Below, one piece after another: positions 1 through 11,707 of a stretch of DNA of 64,000 nucleotides. Origin of the DNA: Phaeotremella fagi (Eukaryota; Basidiomycota; Tremellomycetes; Tremellales; Phaeotremellaceae); assembly GCA_001599715.1 (NCBI GenBank), contig BCHU01000010.1, positions 620,001 through 684,000 on the forward strand. The letters run 5' to 3'. The notes beneath the pieces were generated by a model. That model had not been told where the DNA came from, searched no databases, and saw only the letters and a program-made list of their open reading frames with translations. A program made the position numbers and the translations under genes. Position 1 is the stretch's first letter. Every line of letters starts with the position of its first letter.

Positions 1-714
1 GTTCAGAAGGAGTATACCAATTTCCAAGAATCACTGTGAGAGTATAAGTTCAATCGAATCTCTTGCCAGTATGCAGGTTCACTGACTGATGATACCGGGA
101 AAATAACCTGATTCAAGAAGTCCAACCAAGAATCTCAAAGCGTACAGAGCTTTGACATCTTTAACAGCGTATTGAGCGAGTGTGAGGATACCCCAGCCGA
201 ATTCCAGCTAGACGAAATGGTTTGTTACTATTTCCTTCGTGTACTCTGCCACAAACGCCATTAACTTACAGCAGGGATGAGGAGATGTGGACTAATCCTT
301 GATAACAACAGATTCGAAGGTATTTGACCGACTATATAGCCCGCAGTCCACAACGAGGTAGCAGTCACCAACTCGTTGCCGAACATGCTCAAGTCTTCTT
401 CCATACCGCTCAGAAAAGCGTTACTAACATTACTCTGATCGAGATTCTTGACAAAGTAGCCTAGCTAAAAGTCAAACAATCTTCAGCTCATATCGGGTGT
501 TGAAACAGCCTCAATCACTCACACAAGCAAAAGTCAAAATCGCAGCGTCAACTTTGAACATCAATTTCCTTTCTTTCTGCGGTAGTTCCCATGTATCCCA
601 TAAGGAACCGTACCAAGCACGTTTAGTTTGTGGTCGATCATCTTTATCTTGAGAATCAGTGAGATTCGAATCAGCACTGAGATCAAAATTCGCGTCTGGA
701 GCTATATGAGCCAT
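1..714 (-). CDS. Dal5/pantothenate-type MFS permease, N-terminal part (cut by window edge)
   Basis: Major facilitator of the fungal anion:cation symporter (Dal5/Liz1/Fen2) family, which imports small organic anions such as allantoate, ureidosuccinate, pantothenate or biotin across the plasma membrane. Start codon at 714; exons read as 523-714, 270-464, 96-207 and 1-33. The spliced protein begins with a charged cytosolic tail, then the family-typical entry into TM1 ([16 protein letters not shown]), the diagnostic [12 protein letters not shown] stretch, a long hydrophobic [21 protein letters not shown] segment, and WYTPSE after the TM4 region. Junctions keep frame. Only about 180 residues of an expected ~500 are inside the window. 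Substrate cannot be told from this part. It is divergent from the oxygenase gene at 1495. Confidence 0.82.
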
Positions 715-1494
715 TCCAATAGCACAAGGTCAATTTGCACGTTGTGATTAAGAGTGGATGAGGATTACTACTCGTCTTTGCGACTCGTCACATATTGACA
801 TAAACACATTGCAGCTCTATAAACGACGTTGAAAAAGAAGGGCGTGCTCAATCGTGCAATATTCTCAATATTGCGAGATTAGCGTGTATCAGAGGAGAAA
901 GTGGAGATTCCCTTGGCATCGCACCGAAAATAGTTTTCATCGGTCGACTATTTCACCGATTGCGATCGTGATAGAACAAGCTGCTCGATGATTACGGACG
1001 AATCAACATCGTCCATTCTGTTTGTTTCTAGTCGTGATCGACGGTATTTGGTAAAGATAACGTCGTTTGAAATGTGGGTACAACGTATAGATACAGATGG
1101 CGAAACATGTTGAATTTCATAGGTTGACTGGCGAATCATTCTTATCAAATCTTGAAAGGAACAATGTCAGTGATCCAAATGAAAGACGTGATTTGTCTGA
1201 AACATGACGAAACACCTTCGACCCCACTCGAGATAACATAACCGTTAGGGCCGATTGCATACAAATTCCTTGGTACAGATGTAACAATTAGAAGCTGTAA
1301 GTGGAGGGATAGGTATGTATTATGCATATTCGACATTGCACGCAATTTCAAGTTGTTCTTAGATGCTTAACATTCAATTTGTCTCAGTTTATTCTTAGCT
1401 TTTGCGTGTCGGTGTATGCCGATTGTTCTTTGGTTATAAGTGGCAATGCTACTTGTCGTGGAATCGTAATTCTCACATTCTCTTGACAATCATC
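715..1494. promoter_or_regulatory. Divergent intergenic region between permease and 2OG oxygenase
   Basis: Head-to-head spacer of 780 bases that must hold the promoters of the leftward permease and the rightward oxygenase. I see no convincing coding exon; short ORFs here lack intron or motif support. No clear TATA box was picked out. Confidence 0.5.
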
Positions 1495-2908
1495 ATGGCC
1501 CCTATCGCTGTTCACGATACTGCAATTGGACAAACTCCAACTCCAGTCGATCTCAAGACTAACTCAAAACCTGAACTCGCTCCATGGCTCGAACCACCAA
1601 CGACCAAAGAAGAACGTAAGTCCAACTCTAGTCAGTAAAACTCAACGCTGATATCCGACACGCAACAGTCAACTGGGCTAATCTCGAGACCGTCGACCTA
1701 TCTAAACTCGATTCTTCCGATCCAGAAGTCCAAAAGGATCTCTATGCCAGAACCAAAAAAGCTCTCAGTGTCGATGGATTCATCCTAGTTGAAGGTCTCG
1801 GAGTTTCACTAGAGACAATTGCCAGACAACAAGCAATCAATCAACTTGTAACCACTAATACTCCTGTTGAGGAGAAGATCAAATATAAAGCTGATTTAGC
1901 TGGTGGAGATTATACTGGTTACAAACTTAAAGGAACAGGTGGACCACAAGATCATGTTGAGGTATGTTTGTTTGGTTACAATCAAAAAAATGATGGGTGT
2001 CTAAAAATTCTATCGTCAGTTCTTCAACCTCGCCACTAAATCCTATGCACCAGGATATCCGCTACCATCAACCATCCTCCCCTACCTGGAAGAAATAAAA
2101 GCATTCGGTTCCCACACGTACAACTATATCATCAAGCGTATCCTAATCCTCATCAGTAGAGTTCTAGAACTTCCCGACGATTACCTCTGGAATCTACACG
2201 ACCAAAATCAACCACTTGGAACTTCCTCACAGAGATACATGTCGTATTATTTCCCTGAGGCTGATAAAGAACGTGAATATCTGGTTAAAGGTCATACGGA
2301 TTTCAACACCATTTCGTTGTTGTTCAACCAACCTATTTCGGCTTTACAGATTCTTACACCTGATAATGAATGGCGTTGGGTTAAATATGTTCCTGGAACT
2401 GTTGTCGTTAACGTAGCTGACGCTCTTGATTGTATGGCCATCTTACTCTTTTGATGATAGATCACTAACATACAGTCAAAAGTCCTTACCGGTGGCGTCC
2501 TCAAAGCAACCCGACACAGAGTTGTGATCCCACCAAAAGATCAACAGCAGTACATCCGGTACATCCTAATCAACTTCGCAAGGGCAAATTACGATCTCGA
2601 ACTCAAACCAATCGAAGATTCACCGGTAGTAAAACGTGAAGGTGTTCACGCGTTCCCGGATCGTGTAGCTTCAGGGGGCAGAGCTCCTACTCAAGGTGAA
2701 TGGCTTGCAGAACGTATTAAAGGTGTTCAACGTCGTCTTGGTGAGTGATGTACTTTACTTGCCTGTTACTTTTACCGTTGGAATTGTTTGATGGGTGACT
2801 GATGGATGATACCTTTTTTTAGACGAAGCTAAAGCCAACGGCGACGGTTCAGCTTATGGTGCGAAAGGAGAAACTTTCCTTGGAAAGGAAGTTAATTATT
2901 ACGATTAA
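1495..2908 (+). CDS. 2-oxoglutarate/Fe(II)-dependent oxygenase (isopenicillin-N-synthase-like)
   Basis: Predicted 389-residue cytosolic dioxygenase of the DIOX_N plus 2OG-FeII_Oxy architecture (fungal Isp7/flavonol-synthase-like group). Five exons: 1495-1615, 1669-1961, 2020-2431, 2483-2740, 2823-2908, all junctions in frame. The metal-binding HxD is seen in GHTDFNTISLLF and the distal His in ATRHRVV; a conserved R follows as expected for 2-oxoglutarate binding. The N-terminal half has the DIOX_N signature (DGFILVEGLG). The 3' splice site of exon 4 must be the second AG (aaaag) to give DALDFLTGGVLKATRH, which fits the family. Substrate is unknown; relatives include gibberellin, penicillin and amino-acid modifying enzymes. 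Isolated, not in an evident secondary-metabolite cluster. Confidence 0.85.
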
Positions 2909-4604
2909 GATTGGTTTAGGGTTAAATGTTGTGTTTCAATTATGATTCTCCGTCCGTATTACTTGGTGTACTCGTATTTATAAGTTATGATTATTTGATT
3001 GCACTTGTATGTTATGTTTACCCTTTAAAGCCTTGAGTTTCAGTTTCTCGGATTGAATAATTCAGGCACTGGACACCCAATTATGGAAGGGTCCTTGGTC
3101 GTCAAGGAACGATGATGTGAATAAGCACAAGAAGGGTTGTATTGTATTTAGTTACAGTTACGTTGAAGTTAGTTACCACGGGGGATTGACTGCGGTTCTT
3201 GTAGCTTGTAGCTTAATCGTTAAAGTGAATTGGGAGATGGAGATGGAGATGGAGATGGTTAAACTTGACTTAGTGGCAGTTACAGTAACAGAAGCATTCA
3301 CTGTGAATATTGACTTGTAGTTACGGAGTCAGTCACCAGTCACCAGTTACATTACACTGTAATCTTCTTATCTCAACTAAGTTACTTCCCTTCTTCCCTT
3401 CTATACCCCTCGAGGTCCGAGCTGAGAGAAGATTCAATTAGTAGGTGATCCGTGCGATCTGTGCTTTACCGCTTGATTTACCCTGAGAGTCCTTTGGTTA
3501 AACGTTGTAAGGTTGAGTGATAAGTTACGGTTAAGTTACTGTACTCGTTGTAATTAGATCCATTACTTGTACTTGGATTGTCTTATAACTAAACTATTTC
3601 ACGCTTTGACCATTAAAATCTCACATCATCTTTTTCTATTTCTATTTCTATTTCTTTTCTTTTTTTTTCTTCATTTTTTTCTTCTTTTTATTATTATTAA
3701 CGTTATCATCTCCATTTGTGCAGATCATCCCTAACTATATATACATACACGGAATAAATCACACTCATTCAACCTTATTGTTTCACCCCCCAAAAAACAT
3801 AAATATTCCTATTATCCGAAAAGGACAAAAGGAAAATAATTAACAAAAAAGTACCCTGGACTCAATAACTTAAAACGCACAAACCTCATTTTTCCTTTCC
3901 AACTTCACATCGAGGTTCGAGGTTATTGTTGTAGAAACGCAACACTTGACCTTTTGTACATCTCTCCTCATTTGTTTATTGTTAAAAAGAGGTTTTTCTT
4001 ATTGTTCTCTGTGTATCCAACTGATCGATCATTCGGTCAATCCCGAGCCTTTTGTTTTTATCGTTGTTATTTTGTGCTCTTTGTCTCGTTGGTTCTTTGT
4101 CAAAGCTTCTCAAATTCTGGACAATCGTTACCTAATTCAATCGAATTAAACATATATCTCTTCTCTACTTTGTTACTTTTCAATCTCTACTTTCAAACTT
4201 TTAAAGATTTATATCAATATTTATAAGCAAAATCAACTCGACATCAATCATTCACCACGAATTCTATCTGTGGCAGTTAACGACATCTTGATCACAAGTG
4301 CAATTCAAAACCATACGATACTGGTATTTTACTCGCCACCAGCTCGTATACCTTTCTACTTGGATTCTCCCTCAACTTGAAATCTATCAGCTCTCAACTT
4401 GATTTTCTAGTTTCTATCAATCAACTTTGAAACTGAAAGGGAGTCAATCCAAGCTAAACAAACGTAAGTCTAATGGTGTACCTTGAACGGTCTCGTTCAA
4501 ACTCGAGGATCACTTACTAATGAACTCCATTCAGACCAAAAAATCTTCTTTTTTTCCCCAGAAGCCATTCATCGTATTCACTCAACACCAAACCCATCAC
4601 CCAC
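2909..4604. other. Long intergenic region and 5' leader of the Ser-rich gene
   Basis: About 1.7 kb with no supported gene. It holds the 3' end of the oxygenase gene, a (GGAGAT)n microsatellite near 3233-3257, a strongly pyrimidine-rich tract (about 3625-3690) and a long AT/CT-rich leader running to 4604. ORFs at 3946-4226 are low-complexity Phe/Leu/Ser translations of this tract and look non-coding. Confidence 0.5.
4464..4534 (+). other. Predicted 5'-UTR intron that removes an overlapping uORF
   Basis: GTAAGT at 4464 and a cattcag acceptor ending at 4534, with a branch-like CTTACTAAT at about 4511-4520. Splicing removes the ATG at 4520, which otherwise opens an 86-codon frame that overlaps and is out of frame with the main ATG at 4605. 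Inference from splice signals only. Confidence 0.5.
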
Positions 4605-6344
4605 ATGACGACAAACAATCTCATACCCTATCCACTTCTTGGTCCAAACCTAATCCCAATCTCACCTCCAGCTCCTCACAGACGAGCACCCCATCCACCC
4701 ACATACACACCGCGTCGATCGAGGGCAAGACATATTCGTATGAAGGAACCAGCACGTTGTGGTTTATTCACAGTCAGTGAGGTCGACGAACCTGTCCTAG
4801 TCCCCTCCACACCCATCAAATCAACTTCAACCTCAACCTCTTCAACAGCCGTATCACCACCAGCACAACATCGTCCAACTCCTTATACGATCGGTATGCC
4901 ATCCGCCTCCTCCTCGTCAGAATGTATCCCTTCATCAGAAGGTGAAGGTTTAGATCTACCTCGTGATGTCGATTCTGAATCTGAACCCGAATCCGCCACA
5001 CCCGCCAACAAGGTTAAAATCGATTTGGAAGACGTCGAAATGGCCGAGGGGACCATTGGAGAATTCTTGAATAGGTTATCTTGGTCGACTAACGAATCGT
5101 GTCCTGAAAGTTGTTCGACTTCGGAATCGGAATTGATCACCAGTTCAAATGTGGTTTCAGTTTCGGTTGATCAAGCTAGACATGATCATGTCGCTTATGA
5201 ATTCAAATTCGGTGGTCAAACTTCGTTGGTTACTTTAGATGATTCAGGTGATGAATCGATGACTAAGGAGATCAATGGTGATAACGATCTAGAGATCAAC
5301 AAAGTTGGTTTCACGAATCTTGATCCTCCGAAACTCGTTTATTCAAAGGAGAAAATTCAATTATCTGGAAGAGGTAGACGTCCACCTCCATTATCGTTCG
5401 TCCCTAGATACAACCAACATCCATTTAGACGATCAACAATCCTTTCACCGGATCTACCAACACCACGAGCAACACCATCGTCCTCTGGATCAAACCAACA
5501 GATCCTTCTTCCAGCTCTACCGATCCTTTCACCGGATCAATACAGAAGACGATCAAGTTCATCCACATCTTCTCAATCACCTTCAACCCCAACCTTCAGA
5601 TCACCAATTACCCCACCATCCTCTAAACCGAAATATCATCATCATCGTAAACGTTCCTCCGGTGATAAATTCAGATTCGAAAAACATCACCATCATCACC
5701 ATCATCATCATCGATCACCCGATGATCCAGTCGATCTAGTTTCAGCGTTAGAAGATCTATTGGCCTCATGTGGAGAAAGGATCAGCGTTGATGAATCTGA
5801 AACCGAAACTGAAACCGATTCTTCATCCTCTCTAACACCTTATTCAGAAGACGATGAAGATCGTGAGGATGAATACGAACATGAACATGTTCAAGAATAT
5901 GGATACGATTATCAATCAAAATTCTCGACTGAAAAATTGAATCAATTGGATTCACAACCGTTGTCATTCCCTTTACCACCTCAACGTAGTCTTTCAACAA
6001 GAATCCCGTCAACACCAATCACCTCTTCCTCTTCACCGATGACTCCACCACAATCATTTCTACCATATCAAAATTGTCCTTCACCTCCTTCCGCCAAGCG
6101 TCGAACCTTCGAAAGACTAACGATGAAATTGAGAGGTGATCATTCTTTCCTTCAATCACTGTCACTATCACGTTCAGATGTAGACGTCTATCCCAGTCCA
6201 ACTTCATCAAATTGGGAAGTTAGAAGTGATAGTTCAAGAAGTGGAACTGGGAGTGGGAGTAGAAGTTCATCAAGTTCTGGAAGAGGTTTACCTAAACGTG
6301 GGAATTTACCTGATGGTTGGATGATGTTTGGTGAAGCTTTGTAA
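4605..6344 (+). CDS. Ser/Pro-rich low-complexity protein with a nine-His tract
   Basis: Single-exon frame of 579 residues, unrecognised. Visible composition: Ser/Thr/Pro-rich throughout, a Glu/Asp-rich patch around residues 100-150, a nine-His run near residue 365, an acidic stretch (EDDEDREDEYEHEHVQEYGYD) shortly after residue 410, and a C-terminal part with basic KRRTFERLTMKLRGDHSF and a short conserved-looking end (LPKRGNLPDGWMMFGEAL). No transmembrane segment, signal peptide or enzyme motif. It looks like a disordered regulatory or scaffold protein. The start at 4605 is the first ATG after the predicted leader intron. The long leader and upstream ATG suggest translational or splicing control. 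Confidence 0.7.
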   Translation: MTTNNLIPYPLLGPNLIPISPPAPHRRAPHPPTYTPRRSRARHIRMKEPARCGLFTVSEVDEPVLVPSTPIKSTSTSTSSTAVSPPAQHRPTPYTIGMPSASSSSECIPSSEGEGLDLPRDVDSESEPESATPANKVKIDLEDVEMAEGTIGEFLNRLSWSTNESCPESCSTSESELITSSNVVSVSVDQARHDHVAYEFKFGGQTSLVTLDDSGDESMTKEINGDNDLEINKVGFTNLDPPKLVYSKEKIQLSGRGRRPPPLSFVPRYNQHPFRRSTILSPDLPTPRATPSSSGSNQQILLPALPILSPDQYRRRSSSSTSSQSPSTPTFRSPITPPSSKPKYHHHRKRSSGDKFRFEKHHHHHHHHHRSPDDPVDLVSALEDLLASCGERISVDESETETETDSSSSLTPYSEDDEDREDEYEHEHVQEYGYDYQSKFSTEKLNQLDSQPLSFPLPPQRSLSTRIPSTPITSSSSPMTPPQSFLPYQNCPSPPSAKRRTFERLTMKLRGDHSFLQSLSLSRSDVDVYPSPTSSNWEVRSDSSRSGTGSGSRSSSSSGRGLPKRGNLPDGWMMFGEAL

Positions 6345-6667
6345 TGGTTTTGAATGTCGTTTCTTTTTGGGGTGATATATTGGAAAACTAAATCAACATG
6401 TTAATAACGAGATACGAATCTAATGTGAATAGGAGGTTTTTTGAATGTTTTGGGAATATCTGCTAGGTTTGATTAATGTTTTTACGATCAGTACGAAAAT
6501 CAGTGAAGAAATCAATGACGAAATCTTAATGTGAATAACGAAACGGACATTTGATTTTAATGTAAATAGAAGTTAATAGAATTCAAATATATATCCTTTT
6601 GACTGTACGTCGTTACTGTTGATATCAAATGCAACTTTTAATAATAACATATATATTCACCTATATT
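6345..6667. other. Convergent 3' region
   Basis: Space between two converging genes, AT-rich, with overlapping poly(A)-type sequence; nothing else seen. Confidence 0.4.
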
Positions 6668-7735
6668 TTATTTCCCTTGGAATTCGTAACCACCTTTCCT
6701 AGTTTCACATTTGAACTCGTAAGCGCTCAATTCTTCACCTTCCAAACCTGGATAAGTTAATTTGACAGAGAAAGTTTCACCGTCTTGAAGTGGTCCAACA
6801 CCTTTTGGTGTACCAGTCAAAAGAAGATCTCCTTCCTGTAAGATAAAAACAAGATTCAGTTGGGGACGGGTAGATACATTGTTGAATGATGGTGACTTAC
6901 CTCAAGTTTCATGATTCCAGAAACGAACGATATCAACGCTGGTACACCGTTAATCATGTCTTTGGTAGTTCCAGATTGTTTGATCACCCCATCAACGGAG
7001 AATTGTAAACCGACATTCGTGTGGTCTGAAATCTTTGATTTGGGGATAAATGGCCTATTTAAAGTCATCAGCATCAACTTTGAATTTATCAATTGAACGC
7101 AAAAACCCATACCCGATTGGTGTGAAGGTATCGAAACCTTTAGCAGTGGTCCAAGGTAAACCTTTAGCTTTAACGTGATCTTGGATATTACGTGCTGTCA
7201 AATCCACAGCCAAAGCTAGATTTTCACATTGTCAATATAGATCCAAATAGTGAAGAAAAAGGAGGGAACTCACTATAACCGGCGATATAAGAATCAGCTT
7301 CTGATTTAGGAATATCACGTCCAGGTTTACCAATAACGACACCGAGTTCGACTACGATCAATCAGTTTTGTTGTGAAAGTGATAAAACTAGACTTACCCT
7401 CATGATGCACAATCGTTCCTTTTGGTAATTCTACATTCCCCTCTCCGGGTGATATATAACTCGAAGTTGGTTTAAGGAAGAAGAATGGTTCTGTGTTCGG
7501 GGGTTTAGGATTGGATCTTGTCGAGAATGGTGATTTGACTAACCTTTTGGAACTGCGTTACCGAGTTCTTTGGCGTGTTCAGCTAAAAATCTATAATCAG
7601 TATATGGAATCTCACTCCTCATAACGACTTACCATAATTACGTCCGATAGCTACGATCTGGTTTTTGTCAATTCACATTGACGAATGGAACTTCTTTTCA
7701 CTCACCTTTCTTCCTGATCTTAAGAAATTTGACAT
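6668..7735 (-). CDS. FAHD1-like acylpyruvase / oxaloacetate decarboxylase (FAH family)
   Basis: Fumarylacetoacetate-hydrolase-fold enzyme of the FAHD1 type, which hydrolyses acylpyruvates and decarboxylates oxaloacetate, in mitochondria or cytosol. The spliced protein starts MSNFLRSGRKIVAIGRNYAEH, then has EPFFFLKPTSSYI, the metal-ligand HHEVELGVVIG, AVDLTARNIQDHVKAKGLPW, a lid-like FIPKSKI stretch and LLLTGTPKGVGPLQDG. The order and spacing follow human FAHD1 closely. At least five introns are needed (exon ends near 6838/6901, 7051/7110, 7214/7273, 7351/7397, 7481/7540 and a short one near 7590-7700). Stop TAA at 6668. FAHD1 homologues are general housekeeping enzymes, so the nearby sugar-acid gene is not strong evidence of a joint pathway. 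Confidence 0.88.
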
Positions 7736-8216
7736 GATGGACTGAGTTCTATCTGTGTTACTTGATTTCTTACTTTTGAAAGTTAGAAGTTGAAGTTGAA
7801 GTTAGAAGTAGGAGTTGGAGATCCAATGTTATTGACTCGAGTGACTTGGAAAACTGCAGGATGCAGACATCCATCGGATTTCAACGGAAATGCAGCTACA
7901 GCTACGACTGGTTATTAACGCGGTTATTGTGGCTACGGTGGCAGAATGGACTGGTCTATTCAGCGGTCTGTATAACTTGAATGCATGGGGTTGAATTATG
8001 TAAACTCGATTTTATGCACAGTGGGCATGATTGAATCTGAAAACCTATGGAAAATGAGAATGAGGAATATAAGCAATCCCAAACGATGCCTGACTTCTAA
8101 GTGTTATGGTTACATTTGTTTGTGGTGATCTTCCACTGGTCATTCTGATCAGCTTTGACGCTTATACGGTATCCTTACAACACTCACAAGTAGATCATGT
8201 AGGGTTCATGAGAGTC
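7736..8216. promoter_or_regulatory. Promoter region of the FAHD1-like gene
   Basis: 481 bases between two leftward genes. Contains a purine-rich leader (repeated GAAGTT units around 7788-7812) next to the FAH start. No gene seen. Confidence 0.4.
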
Positions 8217-9687
8217 CTATTCCTCTTTAGGAAGACTATCACGTTCTAAAGCTGTCGAATCATGAGTTCCTTCATCGACCCCATCAAAAGCCCATAATCT
8301 CGACATGGGTTCTGATCGACTTTCTTCCGTCGTCCCTTCAACATCTTCTAGATCCTTATCATAAACTTCCTGAGAATCGTCAATCCCATCGACACCGACT
8401 TGTTCTTCACCAATCCAATCGTCTGAGCCTTGTTCATCAGAGTACGAGGCATATTCACCGTCTGCAAGATCATCCCATGCATACCAAGATAGATCCCTTT
8501 CAGAGTTGTTGTGATCAAGGGCTTCTGTTGACTCCGATACTTGAGTTGGACGATCATTCTTGTCAAGCACAATTTCGTAGTCGGGATAGTTACCGTAAGA
8601 TGAACCTAGATCAAGAACAATTGGAGAAATCGATTCAACGTCTCCAACTGATCGTTCAGATTCTGATTTTCCTTGTCCTGATCCAGGAGAAACGATTTCT
8701 TGAAGAGCTTTGATAAATGATGGATTGATTCCACCCTTGTCCAACGAGCCTAAAGGATTTCCAGCTTCATCTCGTTTGAGATCAACGTTGATTGGCGTGC
8801 AACCTAAAGGTATGATTCCGGAGAGATCACTACCGCAGACAGGAATGTCGATGACGACGTCAACCAAGCGGTTTGCAAGTTTTTCATTGTCGGGAAATCT
8901 GGATTCAATGATGATACCTTTTTTGGAAGAGCTGGACTTTGTTGATGGAGGATGAGGAGAGCTACCAGTGACAACAAGTTCAACGAAAGGTGTAGCATCT
9001 GTGTCATCTGTGTTGATCGATCTAGATCCAATAACGATACTATTTTCATCCAGACCTGATTTTCCTGAGCGTTCGAAAAGAGTTGGGTAGGTATCTGGAA
9101 GTTCGTCAAAACCAGCATTGGATTTTTCGATATCGCGAATTAGTTCAGTGTCGAGATTGATTTCATTTCTGACATGGGTACCATGAAGACTTGGAGATTT
9201 TGTACCTGGGTCGAGTTGACGCTCATCAAGTGTGACTTTGATATCAACTAATAAAGGAATATCTATTTGGTAGGTGTCGCGCTGAGAAACCTCATCACGA
9301 CCTTTCTTTACTGGTTTGGCGTTTGAGACTATCTTGTTTCTAACGTGATTACCTTGAATACCTGTAGCGAGTGGTGGAGTGATTGGTCGGTGATGTGAAG
9401 GAGTAAGAGGAACGCGTTTTTGATGACCTTGGAAACCATGAATGAAATTTCGAATAGATAACGCCTCAAGTTGGGGAAGAAGACGAGGAGAATACGGGCG
9501 AGGTTGTAAGCGATCTGGAGTCTTTGTTCACAGTGTTGTTAGTTGATCAAGAAAGAGCAGAGGTTGAATTACTCACTTGATCACGTTGAATCTCCTTCTT
9601 GTGAATAGGAAGTGGGGACTTCAATGAAAGTGGTAAAGCGAGTGTGAAAGGGAGAGGGAGGAGTAAGAGGAAGATGTGGGTCTTCAT
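8217..9687 (-). CDS. Secreted acidic protein of unknown function
   Basis: Predicted 471-residue protein in two exons (9577-9687 and 8217-9521; the junction keeps frame). Residues 1-18 form a clear signal peptide (MKTHIFLLLLPLPFTLA). The rest is unrecognised. Two related short motifs occur about 60 residues apart, GNHVRNKI and GTHVRNEI, hinting at a diverged internal repeat. A Cys pair (DIPVCGSDLSGIIPLGCTP) lies in the middle and the C-terminal 170 residues are strongly acidic and Ser-rich. No further membrane segment or GPI signal is evident, so it is probably secreted or wall/vacuole targeted. The start is fixed by the signal peptide. Confidence 0.72.
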
Positions 9688-10083
9688 CTTGGTAACAGTC
9701 GAGAGAAGGAAAGAGGAGAGATAGATAGTAAAGAGTAAAAGTGGAAGAAAAGGTCACCAAGTAATCACCTACACGTTTCTCCTTGGTTCAAAGGATGCCT
9801 TGTGTGTTTCACTGTGTACTGTAAACCTAAAAGTAGACATCGCATTTCAAGTGGCGCCACTCTACATAGATCCAATACTTCTCACCACCTTCTCTCACCT
9901 TCTCCCGGTCGTCACCGGCCAATCTAACGTCGATATCGTAAAAGTGGAGGTAACTAAATTCAAGCTAAAACATTGGTTCGGTTTAAAAAAGGCCCGCGAG
10001 AATTACACCGAATTCTGCTATAAGTCTGACTACAGAGGATCATCCATGCATGGTTCGATCATCCATTTTATATCTCCCAAACA
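9688..10083. promoter_or_regulatory. Divergent promoter, secreted protein / PhyH oxygenase
   Basis: 396 bases between divergent start codons. A purine-rich stretch precedes the leftward gene; AT-rich TATA-like elements (around 10019 and 10067-10072) lie 15-65 bases before the rightward ATG. The open frame covering 9800-10096 has no family signal and runs through this promoter, so I do not call it. Confidence 0.45.
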
Positions 10084-11502
10084 ATGTCTGTCGTAGCTCC
10101 ACCACCACCAACCCAAAAATTCCCAGTTGAAGTTCATATTCAAGGACCTAAACTTTCCGAGAAGAAGGATGAATTCTTGAATCAACTATTGACCGATGGT
10201 GTAAGTTTGACCAATGTGGAGGTTTAAACTTTTGGAGTAATTGCTTATACCAGTGAAATCTAGTATGCCATTGTTAGAAACGTCGTTTCACCTGAGGTAG
10301 CTGCTGCTTCAGTTGACGCTGCTCATAAATGGTTAGAGGGGCTTGGTAAAGGGTATAAAAGAGATGATCCTAGTACATGGCACGTTGATCAGTTACCAAA
10401 ACATGGAAAGTGGGTATGACATCTGGATAATACTAATGTGACTTCGCAGAGGAGGTTTATATTCCCTGTAAGTTCATTCAATAGGTCCAGAAGTATTTAT
10501 TAACACTGAACAGTTTCTCTATCGCCCATGCACAATTCGTTTGGGATCTCAAAACAGCTCCCAAATACGTTGAAACGTTTGAGAAAATTTGGGGTACAGA
10601 TGAATTAGCTGGTAAGTGGACATTCGAAAACAATTGTCGTTTCTAACTCCAAACAGTCTCATTCGATGGTGCTTACCTTGGTATACCACTACCAAAAGAA
10701 GAGGTTGAAGACGAAAATAGACCTTGGCCACATACAGATCAATCACCTCATCGACCTGGTTTCTACTGTATCCAGAGTTTAGTCAATTTAGTAAGATCAT
10801 TTCATCCCTCTTTCTGTTTTGATTGAGACTGACCCTCGATAGCTACCTAACAAAGAACAAGATGGTGGTCTGTGGGTGATGAAGGGATCATCAGCGTTAT
10901 GGCCAGAATTCATTAAAGCATTCAACGCAACAGAGGTCAGTACCGTGAATTTCTACATCTTAGCTGTAATGCAGTATCTGATAGTATGACCGTTATAGGA
11001 CTGCGAAGAAGGTGATCACCACAAATTCACCCCTGAACATGAGAAATGGTTCAAAGAAAGAGGTTGTGAATGGGTACATCCAAATCTGAATCCTGGAGAC
11101 GCGATATTCTGGGATAGCAGAGAAGCTCATTATGGTGCTGCACCTTCAGCTGAGAAACCTAGAATGGCTATTTGTATGTTATCTCAACGTTTGTCAAAAA
11201 TTTCAGTGCTAACATTGTGCGACGTTTAGATACTTGTTATAAACCCGCCGATCAGCTTAGTGAAGCTCAATTGAAAAAGAAGAAAGAAGCTTTCGAAAAA
11301 GGTTATAGCACTGTATGTCAACTTTATCAATATCAATGCTATCGTCCGGTGTAAAGTTACTGAAGTGAAATGATAGACGCACGACCCGATTACATTCTCT
11401 TTCAAACGAGGTTCAGATGGTCCTCAAAACATTCTGTTCCCATATGGGAAACCTAAACTTTCAGAGAAAGCCTTGAAAGCTGCTGGAATGATTCCTTACT
11501 AA
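10084..11502 (+). CDS. Phytanoyl-CoA dioxygenase (PhyH)-family 2OG oxygenase
   Basis: Predicted Fe(II)/2-oxoglutarate oxygenase of the PhyH superfamily, a group common in fungi with mostly unknown substrates. Start MSVVAPPPPTQKFPVEV. The N-terminal YAIVRNVVSPEVAAA segment is the usual PhyH opening. The iron ligands are visible as HTD in RPWPHTDQSPHRPG and the distal His in WDSREAHYGAAP, with the 2OG-anchoring Arg in KPRMAI. About eight exons with short introns; exon starts are near 10264, 10512, 10657, 10844, 11001, 11229 and 11381. There is no peroxisomal C-terminal signal (ends GMIPY), so a role in phytanate oxidation is not implied. Confidence 0.83.
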
Positions 11503-11707
11503 ATCCTATAACACGATGTTGGAATCGAGATCTGCTAATGGATTACTATTTGTAAAATTACATGCCCCAGTTACTTTCGTTCGTTTGATGCAAGTTGATG
11601 ATTTGGATACATGATTTGAACGCCTATGGCACAAACAATAAACTATCTACGCTACATCACCCTCTCCATTCCTCTTCAACAGCAACGTCCGCTTCATGCT
11701 CCACCCA

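Noticed and set aside
3946..4226. Overlapping Phe/Leu-rich frames
   Set aside because: They translate a pyrimidine-rich leader tract and look like random low-complexity reading.
5305..5739. His/Ile-rich alternative frame inside the Ser-rich gene
   Set aside because: It is a shadow of the long 579-codon frame produced by CAT/ATC repeats.
9800..10096. Plus-strand 98-codon frame upstream of the PhyH gene
   Set aside because: It overlaps the promoter TATA-like elements and PhyH start, and its translation has no family signal.
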